Below, one piece after another: positions 33,952 to 42,589 of a stretch of DNA of 64,000 bases. The notes beneath the pieces were generated by a model that made no database searches, had not been told where the DNA came from, and worked only from the letters and a program-made list of their open reading frames with translations. The translations under genes were made by a program, and so were the position numbers. The first letter of the stretch is position 1, and each line of letters starts with the position of its first letter. Source of the stretch: UBA1672 sp050633505 (GTDB lineage: Bacteria; Pseudomonadota; Alphaproteobacteria; Micavibrionales; Micavibrionaceae); contig JBOEGQ010000004.1 in the NCBI GenBank assembly GCA_050633505.1, positions 496,001-560,000 of the forward strand, written 5' to 3'.

Positions 33952-34878
33952 ATGTTAACCCACGACCAAATCTGGACAGGTATTGACCGTCTCGCCTCAT
34001 CTAAAGGATTTTCTCCATCAGGCCTTGCAAAAAAGGCGGGGCTAGACCCTACATCATTTAATAAAAGCAAACGCCACAGTCCGGATGGTAAACCCCGCTG
34101 GCCCTCTACAGAGAGCCTTTCAAAGGTTCTTGCGGTTACAGATTCAACCATGTCAGATTTTATTATACTTTTAGATGAAACACCTTCTGCCACGATCACT
34201 CCTGATGAAAAAGCCCAGATGGCATATGATGCCGCCCAAGCCTTGATCGAGACAGAATCTATCTTATTCAACGCAAAGGAACCTTTCGTTCTAAAATCCG
34301 GCCGAAAGAGCCCCGTATACATTGATTGCAGGCGTTTAATTTCATTCACACAGGAACGCAATCTTCTTATGAATCATGCCGCACACTTAATCGCAGCAGA
34401 AATCGGACTTGATAAAGTCGATTTGCTTGCCGGGGGGGAAACCGCCGGAATTCCATATGGTGCATATATTTCGGATCGACTCCATAAGCCAATGATCTAC
34501 GTCAGAAAAGAGCCTAAGGGCTATGGCCGTATGGCGCAAATAGAAGGATTTATGCCCGAAAAGAATGATCAAGGCCAAAAGCCAAATGTCATGCTTATCG
34601 AAGATTTACAAACAGACGGCGGCAGCAAGCAAGTTTTTATCGAGGCCTTAAGAGATGCCGGAGCGAACGTAAAGCATGCATTTGTCGTCTTCCATTACGG
34701 TATTTTTGAAGCAAGCAAACAAAATATGGAAAATTTAGGCATTACCCTGCACGCCCTAACAACATGGTGGGATGTTTTGGCTGTTGCAAAAGACAAAAAA
34801 TATTTTGATACAAAAACATTGGAATCAGTAGAACAATTCCTAAATGATCCTGTACAATGGCAAAATGACCACGAATAA
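33952..34878 (+). CDS. pyrE: HTH-domain / orotate phosphoribosyltransferase fusion
   Basis: 308 residues in one continuous frame. Residues 1-76 are a helix-turn-helix domain of the kind found at the N-terminus of alphaproteobacterial XRE/S24 (LexA-like) repressors: DQIWTGIDRLASSKGF, SPSGLAKKAGLDPTSFNKSK, and PRWPSTESLSKVL. Residues about 84-308 are PyrE: FVLKSGRKSPVYIDCRRLIS, the catalytic-loop YVRKEPKGYG, and the PRPP loop VMLIEDLQTDGGSK. OPRT makes OMP from orotate and PRPP in pyrimidine synthesis. Usual OPRTs have about 210-230 residues and no HTH. I start at the ATG at 33952 (AGGA upstream); the open frame before it, to 33763, is not protein-like. nadK follows after 16 bases. Confidence 0.88.
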   Translation: MLTHDQIWTGIDRLASSKGFSPSGLAKKAGLDPTSFNKSKRHSPDGKPRWPSTESLSKVLAVTDSTMSDFIILLDETPSATITPDEKAQMAYDAAQALIETESILFNAKEPFVLKSGRKSPVYIDCRRLISFTQERNLLMNHAAHLIAAEIGLDKVDLLAGGETAGIPYGAYISDRLHKPMIYVRKEPKGYGRMAQIEGFMPEKNDQGQKPNVMLIEDLQTDGGSKQVFIEALRDAGANVKHAFVVFHYGIFEASKQNMENLGITLHALTTWWDVLAVAKDKKYFDTKTLESVEQFLNDPVQWQNDHE

Positions 34879-34894
34879 AAAGAGCGTTTAAAAC

Positions 34895-35653
34895 ATGAAA
34901 ATACATTTTCACGCCTCAGAAAATCCACGCCCTCAAACCGCTTTAAGAGAGCTCAGTGAGAAATATGAACAGCATAACCTCGATGAAGCTGATGTCGTTG
35001 TGGTTTTAGGTGGAGATGGTGCAATGCTGCGGGCATTACACAAATTCACAAATATCAATACGCCAATTTTCGGCCTTAACCTTGGGACATTAGGCTTTTT
35101 ATTGAATGAGTATAAAGATAAGGATCTTTATAGCAGAATTGAAAAATCTCAAAGCTATGAAATCCACCCCTTACGGATGAAAGCAACTGACATAAAGGGG
35201 CAAGTGTTTGAAAAACTAGCTTATAACGAAGTCTCATTGATACGTGAAACACATAGCTCTGCCAAAATTATGGTTTTTGTAAATGACGAAGTTCGCATGC
35301 CCCTCTTGGTTTGCGATGGCATTATGGTTTCAACACCCGTCGGCAGCACCGCCTACAATTCATCTGCCTCCGGTCCTATCATTCCGTTAGGTGCGAATGT
35401 TCTGCCCTTAACACCCATAAGCGCATTTCGTCCTCGTCGTTGGCCGGGCGCATTAATTCCCAATACGTCTTGCGTACGTTTTGAGATCATTCGACCGAAT
35501 GAACGCCCAGTTAGCGCCTCTGCCGATGCTTTTGAAGTGCGTGATATTGCACATGTCGACATTTCCGAAGCCAGAGATGTTTCCGCAACATTACTATTTG
35601 ACCCGGAAAACCATCTTGAGGAAAGAATCTATCAAGAGCAATTCGCGCCATAG
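34895..35653 (+). CDS. nadK: NAD kinase
   Basis: 252 residues, typical of short alphaproteobacterial NadK, which makes NADP from NAD and ATP. The family motifs are intact: VVLGGDGAMLRALHKF, NLGTLGFLLNEY, the NEVSLIRE segment and STPVGSTAYNSSASGPIIP. It follows pyrE after 16 bases and is probably co-transcribed with it. The ribosome-binding sequence (GAGCG) is weak. Confidence 0.95.
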   Translation: MKIHFHASENPRPQTALRELSEKYEQHNLDEADVVVVLGGDGAMLRALHKFTNINTPIFGLNLGTLGFLLNEYKDKDLYSRIEKSQSYEIHPLRMKATDIKGQVFEKLAYNEVSLIRETHSSAKIMVFVNDEVRMPLLVCDGIMVSTPVGSTAYNSSASGPIIPLGANVLPLTPISAFRPRRWPGALIPNTSCVRFEIIRPNERPVSASADAFEVRDIAHVDISEARDVSATLLFDPENHLEERIYQEQFAP

Positions 35654-35744
35654 TCACAGAAAATAACTTTACCTCACTTAAAATTGATATATTCTAGCGA
35701 ACAGAAGCTTTTCTGATTTCTTGTTTTCCATGATTAGGTGCAAA

Positions 35745-36131
35745 ATGACCTCACAGATACTTGTTGCCGAAGATGATCCACTAACCTTACGGATGATCGA
35801 AAAAACACTAACACAAAGTGGATTTGAAGTAACAACGACCCTTAATGGTGACGATGCAATAACATTAGGCACAGCTCAACAATATGATCTGGTTATCACA
35901 GATATACAAATGCCCGGAACAGAAGGAATCGAAGTCATATCCGCAATATTAGAAGAGATGCCGGACACGAAATTTATCGCAATCTCATCTCTGGGACGCA
36001 CCGGTTTTACGAGCTTTTTAAAGATTGCCGAAGCTGTCGGTGCACAAAACACATTGAAGAAGCCCTTTACACCGCAAGACCTTTTAGAGGCCGTGAAGAC
36101 TTCCGGTATAAAAAAGCCGCACCCCAAATAA
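35745..36131 (+). CDS. Single-domain response regulator (CheY-like)
   Basis: 128 residues, a lone receiver domain. The acidic pocket is in LVAEDDPLTLRMIEK, the phospho-acceptor Asp in YDLVITDIQMPGTEG (near residue 52), the Thr/Ser switch in FIAISSLG and the conserved Lys in NTLKKPFTPQDLLEAV. There is no output domain, so it works by protein contact, as CheY or DivK do. I start at the ATG at 35745, where the conserved beta-1 strand begins. No histidine kinase is adjacent. Confidence 0.88.
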   Translation: MTSQILVAEDDPLTLRMIEKTLTQSGFEVTTTLNGDDAITLGTAQQYDLVITDIQMPGTEGIEVISAILEEMPDTKFIAISSLGRTGFTSFLKIAEAVGAQNTLKKPFTPQDLLEAVKTSGIKKPHPK

Positions 36132-36147
36132 AAGAAACACGGCTTTT
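36112..36147. terminator. Bidirectional terminator-like inverted repeat between response regulator and purC
   Basis: AAAAGCCG and CGGCTTTT form an eight-base inverted repeat with a 20-base loop. On the minus strand it is followed by a T-run, as expected for the end of purC; on the plus strand the stem begins inside the last codons of the response regulator. Confidence 0.5.
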
Positions 36148-36157
36148 CACATAAGAA

Positions 36158-37009
36158 CTAAACCTTGCGAGGTTTGCCCTTCTTTACATCACGCAGACGG
36201 CGGCGCTCTGCCAGCTCATTCTCAATCTGCCCAAGATTTTCAACAAGGTCTTCATTAATGCTACCGCCTGTAACGATTCCACCCTCAGGAATAAGACCTA
36301 AGCGCTGCGCCACATATTGATAACCTTCAACCAAATCGCCCAAATCTTGACGGAAACGATCCTTATCGAACTTCTCATTGGTTTCCACGTCCCATAGGCG
36401 ACAATTATCTGGTGAAATTTCATCCGCAAGAACAATATACAACTCACCATGCTGTCCCCAGATCCGACCAAATTCCAATTTAAAGTCGACCAGCCTTAAT
36501 CCGATCCCGGACAATAAACCATTCAGATAGTCATTCACACGCCAAGCCATGGCAACCATCTCTTCCAGCTCATATGGATCTGCCCAACCAAACGTTACAA
36601 TGTGATCCTCACCGACAAGTGGGTCGCCAAGCTCATCCTTTTTATAATAGAACTCTATCAGAGGCTTTGGTAGGATTTCCCCCTCCTTCAGTCCTAGACG
36701 CTTACACAACGAACCTGCTGCAATATTACGGACAACAAGCTCAATCGGAATGATTTCAACGCTGCGTACCAATTGTTCACGCATATTGATAGACCGAATA
36801 AAGTGTGTCGGGATTCCAATCGCCTCAAGATTCTTCATCAAGTGCGCAGAGATGCGGTTGTTCAGAACACCTTTGCCTGCGATCACTTCATGCTTTTCTC
36901 CATTAAATGCCGTTGCATCATCTTTAAAATATTGTATTACCGTATTGGCATCTGGACCCTCATACAGAATTTTTGCCTTGCCTTCATAGATCTTTTTGCG
37001 TCTGGCCAT
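36158..37009 (-). CDS. purC: Phosphoribosylaminoimidazole-succinocarboxamide synthase
   Basis: Purine-synthesis enzyme (SAICAR synthetase) joining CAIR and aspartate. 283 residues, with about 25 extra basic residues at the C-terminus compared with common alphaproteobacterial PurC (about 254). Motifs visible are IYEGKAKILYEG for nucleotide binding, FNGEKHEVIAGKG, IPIELVVRNIAAGSL, and the late LVDFKLEFGR followed by LADEISPDNCRLWD. AAGGATAT precedes the ATG. The usual alphaproteobacterial neighbours purS/purQ are not beside it. Confidence 0.95.
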   Translation of the reverse strand: MARRKKIYEGKAKILYEGPDANTVIQYFKDDATAFNGEKHEVIAGKGVLNNRISAHLMKNLEAIGIPTHFIRSINMREQLVRSVEIIPIELVVRNIAAGSLCKRLGLKEGEILPKPLIEFYYKKDELGDPLVGEDHIVTFGWADPYELEEMVAMAWRVNDYLNGLLSGIGLRLVDFKLEFGRIWGQHGELYIVLADEISPDNCRLWDVETNEKFDKDRFRQDLGDLVEGYQYVAQRLGLIPEGGIVTGGSINEDLVENLGQIENELAERRRLRDVKKGKPRKV

Positions 37010-37136
37010 AAATATATCCTTAAAATTTTATGTTTCCCTACATATAACAATGGATTTCCCAAGATTCAAATGATAGAAATCATTTTACATTATTTTTTGT
37101 GTACGCTGTGGCGTTTAACTTGAAGGAGAAACAGTC

Positions 37137-37460
37137 ATGACCAGTTTTGACAATCGTGAAAAAGCATTCGAAACCAAATTTGCACATGATGAGCAACTGG
37201 ACTTCGCAATAGAAGCACGTGTATCTAAGCTTTATGGCCTTTGGGCCGCCGAGAAATTAGGTTTGAGCGAAGCTAATGCACTAACTTATGCAACAGAAGT
37301 CGTCTCTGCAAACCTAGAAGAGCCAGGTTTTGATGATGTATTGCGTAAAGTGCGTGCAGACTTTGACCAAAAAGGCCTTGAGATCTCCAATCACCTGATG
37401 GAAGTGGAACTTAAAAAAGCCATTGATGAAGCAAAAAAGCAAGTGATGGCCGAAAAATAA
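37137..37460 (+). CDS. DUF1476 protein, F1-ATPase zeta-type inhibitor homologue
   Basis: 107 residues. It opens with the conserved FDNREKAFETKFAHDEQLDF, then RVSKLYGLWAAEKLGL, diagnostic of the DUF1476 family. The Paracoccus member (zeta subunit) inhibits ATP hydrolysis by the F1 motor through its N-terminal segment. Whether this protein inhibits is not shown; family members in other alphaproteobacteria vary in potency. GAAGGAGAAA is a strong ribosome-binding sequence. The next two genes are bolA and grxD, separated by short gaps. Confidence 0.87.
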   Translation: MTSFDNREKAFETKFAHDEQLDFAIEARVSKLYGLWAAEKLGLSEANALTYATEVVSANLEEPGFDDVLRKVRADFDQKGLEISNHLMEVELKKAIDEAKKQVMAEK

Positions 37461-37480
37461 GACAAGAGAGGTACTTCCGC

Positions 37481-37714
37481 ATGGCAATGGATGCAGCAGT
37501 AATTGAAAAAATGATCCGTGAGGGCATCCCCGATGCCACTGTACGTATTGAAGACCTACGTGGTGATGGTGATCACTATGCGGCATATGTAACATCCCCT
37601 GCATTTGAGGGGAAAACCCGCGTACAGCAACACCAAATGGTCTATAACGCATTAGAAGATAAAATGGGCGGAGAGCTGCATGCACTTGCGTTGCAAACAT
37701 CAGTGCCTGACTAA
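37481..37714 (+). CDS. BolA family protein
   Basis: 77 residues, the short BolA form. The class II KH-like fold is recognisable: IEKMIREGIPDATVRIEDLRG, then HYAAYVTSPAFEGKTRVQQHQMV ending in YNALEDKMGGELHAL; key pieces are YAAYVTS and RVQQHQMVYNAL with the conserved His. BolA proteins form [2Fe-2S]-bridged complexes with monothiol glutaredoxins, and such a glutaredoxin is encoded 27 bases downstream, which supports an Fe-S trafficking or iron-sensing role. GAGAGG precedes the ATG. Confidence 0.92.
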   Translation: MAMDAAVIEKMIREGIPDATVRIEDLRGDGDHYAAYVTSPAFEGKTRVQQHQMVYNALEDKMGGELHALALQTSVPD

Positions 37715-37741
37715 TAACACATCAGTATAGAAAGTAAGAAA

Positions 37742-38074
37742 ATGGAAAATATTCTCTTTGATCGTATCCAAAAGGACATTGATGACAATGACATCGTTCT
37801 GTTTATGAAAGGTGATGCAGTATTCCCGCAATGTGGATTTTCCGCCATGGTCGTGCAAGTCCTATCCCATTTGGGCGTTGCATTTAAGGATATTAATGTT
37901 CTTGAGGATAATGAACTGCGCCAAGGAATCAAAGATTTCACCAAATGGCCTACTATCCCACAGCTCTATGTAAAAGGTGAGTTTGTTGGTGGATGTGATA
38001 TTATTCGTGAGATGTATGAAGCTGGCGAGCTGCAACAGCTTATGCAAGATAAAGGCATTAAAACAGCCGCCTAG
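37742..38074 (+). CDS. grxD: Monothiol glutaredoxin (Grx4 type)
   Basis: 110 residues. The active site is CGFS in FPQCGFSAMVVQVL, and the GSH-binding residues are in KWPTIPQLYVKGEFVGGCDIIREM. VLFMKGDAVFPQCGFSA is the usual family opening. Such proteins carry and deliver [2Fe-2S] clusters with GSH and partner with BolA, encoded immediately upstream. The gene ends before the rodA terminator, which could also end this transcript. Confidence 0.96.
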   Translation: MENILFDRIQKDIDDNDIVLFMKGDAVFPQCGFSAMVVQVLSHLGVAFKDINVLEDNELRQGIKDFTKWPTIPQLYVKGEFVGGCDIIREMYEAGELQQLMQDKGIKTAA

Positions 38075-38100
38075 AACACCTATGATCCCCTTATCGGAAT

Positions 38101-38140
38101 AAAAATACGCGTAGAGCCTTAGAAAGAGGCTTTACCGCGT
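38101..38140 (-). terminator. Terminator overlapping the rodA stop codon
   Basis: On the minus strand ACGCGGTAAAGCCT pairs with AGGCTCTACGCGT (about 13 pairs, one bulge, one mismatch) and is followed by ATTTTTATT. The stem includes the rodA stop codon at 38132-38134. In the plus direction it may also stop read-through from grxD. Confidence 0.75.
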
Positions 38141-39250
38141 AACTTTGCTATGCCTGTACACACCACATGACATCATAAGCCCAAACCCGATCAAAGCAGC
38201 CAACATCGATGTACCACCATAAGAGACCAAAGGCAAAGGCGCACCCACAACAGGGATTAGACCCATCACCATTGCAATGTTAATAAAGACATAAAGCGAG
38301 AAGTTTACACTCACTCCTAATGCGAGGTATCTACCGAAATTATGCTTACACCGAAGGGCCGTTACCAAACCAGTTACGAAGATTAACAAGAATACACAAA
38401 GCAAAAGTAAACCACCGAAAAGCCCCCACTCCTCAACCCATAGCGTAAAAATAAAGTCTGTTTGCTTTTCGGGTAGGAAGTTCAAATGGCTTTGTGTTCC
38501 TTGCAAGAATCCTTTTCCTTCAACCCCTCCGGAGCCAATAGCAATTTTGGACTGCGTGATATGGTATCCCGCCCCCAATGGATCACTTTCAGGGTTTAAA
38601 AAAGTACGCACACGTTGCTTTTGATATTCATGTAAGAATTGCCAAACTATAGGCACACTCACCGCCGCCATAACAATGGCACCAATAAATAACCAGATCG
38701 GAGCACCAGCCATAAAGACCATCGCCGCACCAGCCATAATAATCATCAAGGATGTTCCTAAATCAGGCTGCAACAACACCAATGCAACTGGTGTCATAAT
38801 AAGGAAGGCTGGCACGATAAGGAAAGTCAGTCGTCGTGCTTGCTCTGGCGTTGCACCGTGAAAATGGCGCGCTAAAGCCATTACAACGGCAATCTTCATC
38901 AATTCAGACGGCTGTAATTGTATCACCCCAAGGTCAATCCAGCGCTGCGCACCCATACCCACACGTCCTGTAACCTCCACAATAATCAAAAGTGCAAGCC
39001 CGAGAAAATAAATAGGCCATGTCAGGCGGTACCATAATCGGATATCAATTAGCGCAATCACGATCATACCGAACGCACCAACACAAAAACGTATGATGTG
39101 CCGTGATGCCCAAGGAGGATCCATCGTACCACCTGCAGCAGAATACAATGAAGCCACCCCAACCCCAGCAACACAGGTAAGAAGAAAGATGAGCCAGATA
39201 TTAAGTTTGGCGAGGCGTTGTGAAAAACTTAGATCATTTTCAATAAACAT
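38132..39250 (-). CDS. rodA: Rod-shape SEDS peptidoglycan glycosyltransferase RodA
   Basis: 372 residues from the ATG at 39250, the normal RodA length. Ten hydrophobic helices are present with SEDS signatures: QRWIDLGVIQLQPSELMKIA, the LLQPDLGTSLMII loop with the catalytic-type Asp, GSGGVEGKGFLQGTQ, and PLVSYGGTSMLAAL at the end. RodA polymerises glycan strands in the elongasome with PBP2, encoded directly upstream; the start lies four bases after the mrdA stop. The open frame reaches 39289 inside mrdA, but no ribosome-binding site supports this. Confidence 0.95.
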   Translation of the reverse strand: MFIENDLSFSQRLAKLNIWLIFLLTCVAGVGVASLYSAAGGTMDPPWASRHIIRFCVGAFGMIVIALIDIRLWYRLTWPIYFLGLALLIIVEVTGRVGMGAQRWIDLGVIQLQPSELMKIAVVMALARHFHGATPEQARRLTFLIVPAFLIMTPVALVLLQPDLGTSLMIIMAGAAMVFMAGAPIWLFIGAIVMAAVSVPIVWQFLHEYQKQRVRTFLNPESDPLGAGYHITQSKIAIGSGGVEGKGFLQGTQSHLNFLPEKQTDFIFTLWVEEWGLFGGLLLLCVFLLIFVTGLVTALRCKHNFGRYLALGVSVNFSLYVFINIAMVMGLIPVVGAPLPLVSYGGTSMLAALIGFGLMMSCGVYRHSKVTR

Positions 39251-39254
39251 ACCT

Positions 39255-41129
39255 TTACTGCGCCCCGCTTTCTTGATCCGAATCAGCACGCAAGGTACTG
39301 GCCGCTGGATCGCGATTTTGCACCTCTTCTATAAGCTGCTTCGCCAACGGTGCGGCTGCACTTGATCCACCAACCCCATGCTCAACAACAACAGCGCAAA
39401 CATATCTGGGCTTATCAACCGGAGCATACCCAACAAACAATGCGTGGTGGCGTTGTGTCCACGGCAAATCCTCATTCTTAATTCCCAAGGTTCTTTGTTC
39501 TTTCGTAATACGCTTCACCTGAGCCGTTCCGGTCTTACCGGCCATTCCACGCCCATCAACATCTATACGCGATGCATAAGCCGTTCCTTTTTTTGAATTT
39601 ACAACACGATCCATACCATGCCTCACCATATTCAAATGAGTTTGAGAGACACCTTCAATTTTATCCCAGACATCATCGCCAAAAAATTCAGATCCGATAT
39701 ATCCGGTAATCCACGGCTTAACGGCATAGCCACCATTCACAAGGCGCGCAGTCATCACAGCCAACTGCAAGGGCGTGGTAAGAATATGCCCCTGTCCGAT
39801 ACTGGAATTAATGGTCTCACCCGGCTGCCACTTACGACCGAAACGTTTGCGATTCCATACCTTATCCGGCATGAGGCCCGGCTTTTCCTCCGTTAAAGGA
39901 AAACCTAATTTGTCGCCAATCCCGAACTTTCGTGCCATCGCTGCGATCTTATCAATTCCGACATCTGTCGACATTTTATAGAAATACGTATCGCATGATT
40001 GCTCCAACGCTTGAAACAAATCAACGCTGCCATGTCCGGCTTTTTTCCAACAATGAAACCTATCTGTTCCATATTCATAATGTCCGGGACAGAAAACGCG
40101 GGTATTTTTATTAATGATCCCTGCTTCTAACCCGGCTAAGGCGGTTATCATCTTAAACGTTGATCCAGGTGGGTATTGACCGGATAAAGCCTTATTCGTT
40201 TGAGGCAATGTCGGGTCATCCATTAAGATTTGCCATTCTTCAGTGCTTAACCCACGTACAAAAGCGTTCGGATCAAAGGACGGGTGAGAGGCCATCGCGT
40301 AAACAGCACCGGTTTGTGCATCCATAATCACGGCAGATGCACTTTTATGTTGTGCCAAAACCTCTTGCGTAAAACGCTGCAACTCTCCATCAATCGTCAA
40401 AGTGACACGATCGCCCGTTTGTGCATTGTGCCGTTTTAGCTCACGCACCTCACGGCCAATGACATTAACCTCAACCTCAGAAGCCCCCTCTCGACCACGT
40501 AGTTTTGGATCATAGACCTTTTCTATTCCTGTTTTACCGATTTTAAAGCCCGGTAATTTCAACAATGTGTCTTTCGGATTTTTATTCAAATCCTGTTGTG
40601 AAACGGAGCGTACATAGCCAATAATATGCGCGGTTGCTTCACGATATGGATAGCTCCGTATCTCACCTGTATCAATTGACAGTCCGGGCAAGTCCGTCAA
40701 ATTCACCTCTATTCGCGCCACCTCTTCCCATGTCAGATCCTCTTTAACGATTAAAGGAGCAAACTTTGCACTACGTGATTCCTGCTTCATCACATTACCA
40801 ATTTGCTTATCACTCAGATCAATAACCTTTTGCAAAGATTGCAACGCCTCCTGCACGTTTTTCACCTGCTCCGGCACAATAGAAACACGGTAATTCTTTA
40901 TATTAACCGCCAAAGGAACCCCAAAACGATCAAGGATCTCCCCGCGCAACGGTGCCAGCATTTTGATATTAATTCGATTTTTATCTGATAGTGTTTTGTA
41001 TCGCTTACCTTGCGCAACCTGCAACCACGCCAAGCGTCCACCCAAAACGCATAGCGCAACAAATTGCAGCCCCCCAATAACAAAGGCGCGGCGTGAAAAG
41101 ATCTTTTCACTATAATCATCGTGATACAC
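39255..41129 (-). CDS. mrdA: Penicillin-binding protein 2 (elongasome transpeptidase)
   Basis: 624-residue class B PBP. One N-terminal anchor (about residues 12-32) is followed by the pedestal domain (LAPLRGEILDRFG) and the transpeptidase domain. The active-site motifs are SxxK in PPGSTFKM (Ser323), SxD in EQSCD (378-380) and KTGT (532-535). It cross-links lateral wall peptidoglycan with RodA. The start is GTG at 41129, because AAGGGA lies about seven bases upstream and no in-frame ATG precedes the anchor. It belongs to the mreBCD-mrdA-rodA unit. Confidence 0.95.
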   Translation of the reverse strand: MYHDDYSEKIFSRRAFVIGGLQFVALCVLGGRLAWLQVAQGKRYKTLSDKNRINIKMLAPLRGEILDRFGVPLAVNIKNYRVSIVPEQVKNVQEALQSLQKVIDLSDKQIGNVMKQESRSAKFAPLIVKEDLTWEEVARIEVNLTDLPGLSIDTGEIRSYPYREATAHIIGYVRSVSQQDLNKNPKDTLLKLPGFKIGKTGIEKVYDPKLRGREGASEVEVNVIGREVRELKRHNAQTGDRVTLTIDGELQRFTQEVLAQHKSASAVIMDAQTGAVYAMASHPSFDPNAFVRGLSTEEWQILMDDPTLPQTNKALSGQYPPGSTFKMITALAGLEAGIINKNTRVFCPGHYEYGTDRFHCWKKAGHGSVDLFQALEQSCDTYFYKMSTDVGIDKIAAMARKFGIGDKLGFPLTEEKPGLMPDKVWNRKRFGRKWQPGETINSSIGQGHILTTPLQLAVMTARLVNGGYAVKPWITGYIGSEFFGDDVWDKIEGVSQTHLNMVRHGMDRVVNSKKGTAYASRIDVDGRGMAGKTGTAQVKRITKEQRTLGIKNEDLPWTQRHHALFVGYAPVDKPRYVCAVVVEHGVGGSSAAAPLAKQLIEEVQNRDPAASTLRADSDQESGAQ

Positions 41130-41157
41130 GAAGCATCCCTTACATATATAAATACGG

Positions 41158-41685
41158 TTATTTCACTGCACTATATTGATCCGGCACATCCGGCAAGACC
41201 TTATGTGCCAACATCAACATCAGAACAATAAGAGGAAAGCACAAAACGCCACTTCCCCACATTAATAAAACAGGCATAAACGGAGGCCATGAAAACTGTA
41301 TCAGACCAAACAGCCCCCACTGTAAAACCAAAGCCACACAACTCACCAATACAAAACCAAGCCATATCATTAGAAACGGCTGCCCCGTCAGGAATAATCT
41401 TTGCTGAGACACGACATGGCGGATAATCAGGAAAATAAGTGAATTTAAGCCAACAGGCATTGCACTTAATAAATCAAAACACATACCCAATATAAAAACA
41501 GCAAAAGGTGGAATAAATGTCGGACGATAAATAGACCAATAATAAATTGCCATGATCACAAACGGTATCTCAACAGAAGCCGACAATGATAGAGAAAATG
41601 GCACAAGATTAAGCACAAACAGCACAAGGAATACTGCGTAAGGAACACATAGGCGTAACACCATACTGAACTGCTCTGTCCACAT
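41158..41685 (-). CDS. mreD: Rod shape-determining protein MreD
   Basis: 175 residues with five to six hydrophobic helices. The conserved features are the FILGMCFDLLSAMPVGLNSL segment with the family Asp-Leu and PxGxN/S, and position between mreC and mrdA. MreD is an inner-membrane component of the elongasome, helping link MreB filaments to PBP2/RodA. Length is typical (about 160-180). A GGTAGGG sequence precedes the ATG. Confidence 0.88.
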   Translation of the reverse strand: MWTEQFSMVLRLCVPYAVFLVLFVLNLVPFSLSLSASVEIPFVIMAIYYWSIYRPTFIPPFAVFILGMCFDLLSAMPVGLNSLIFLIIRHVVSQQRLFLTGQPFLMIWLGFVLVSCVALVLQWGLFGLIQFSWPPFMPVLLMWGSGVLCFPLIVLMLMLAHKVLPDVPDQYSAVK

Positions 41686-41694
41686 TTTTACACC

Positions 41695-42534
41695 CTACCT
41701 GTTTGTTTCATCTAAAAGGTCGCTTTGTATAATACGCACAATATGCAAACGATCGAGATCTGAAAAAAGAACAACCTCCATAACATCATTGGAGGAAATT
41801 CTCACCCGGCCAATCGCGATTCCCGGCGGAAAAACACCACCATATCCGGATGTAATGATACGCGCACCTTGGGCAATTTCACTATCTTGTGGCACGTGAA
41901 TCAAGTGCGGCTGGTTCTCATTCGTTCCTGCCAGAATGGCATGATGCCCCGTATCCTCAACAACAACAGGAACACGAGAGTTCATGTCTGTAACAAATAA
42001 AATACGCGATGTATCCTCGCTCACTTCAACAATTCTTCCTAAAAGCCCATCACCAGAGACAACGGTATCCCCCTTTTCAACGCCGTCGGCCTCCCCCGCC
42101 GTGACCAGCACGCTTTTCACATACGCGTTACCCCCATCAGAAATAATACGCCCACTTACATGCGTACGCTGCTTCTCAACAGGCATATTCAAAAGGCTCC
42201 GTAAGGATTTGTTTTCAGAATCCAAAAGTAAAGCAACTTGATGCCATTCTCGAAGCTTTTCATTTTCCTGTTCAAGCCTCAAATTATCAGCCTGCAACTG
42301 CGCCAGATTTGTAATATCGTGTGAAAACAGTGCCAATTTTTGAAAAGGAAGACTAACCATAGAAAGCATTGGAGCAAATAAATCAGAAACATTTGTTCGT
42401 GCAAAATCAAAGGCACTGGGACGAATAGCCGATATTGCCATCAAGATAACAGATAGAATCCCCAAAACCACAGACGAAGAAGACGATCCGTCTGCCAAAG
42501 ATGGCATTCTTTTGGAAAAACCTCTGTTTGTCAC
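41695..42534 (-). CDS. mreC: Rod shape-determining protein MreC
   Basis: 279 residues. One N-terminal membrane anchor (about 20-42) is followed by a coiled coil (ADNLRLEQENEKLREW) and the beta-rich periplasmic domain (AGEADGVEKGDTVVSGDGLLGRI, then GTNENQPHL and ARIITSGYGGVFPPGIAIG). MreC scaffolds and activates PBP2. The start is GTG at 42534 with GGAAAGAG upstream. mreD begins nine bases after its stop. Confidence 0.94.
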   Translation of the reverse strand: MTNRGFSKRMPSLADGSSSSSVVLGILSVILMAISAIRPSAFDFARTNVSDLFAPMLSMVSLPFQKLALFSHDITNLAQLQADNLRLEQENEKLREWHQVALLLDSENKSLRSLLNMPVEKQRTHVSGRIISDGGNAYVKSVLVTAGEADGVEKGDTVVSGDGLLGRIVEVSEDTSRILFVTDMNSRVPVVVEDTGHHAILAGTNENQPHLIHVPQDSEIAQGARIITSGYGGVFPPGIAIGRVRISSNDVMEVVLFSDLDRLHIVRIIQSDLLDETNR

Positions 42535-42589
42535 ACACTCTTTCCACGTTATGAATTATAAAAGCGTTCTGACCTAATTAAATACGCTA

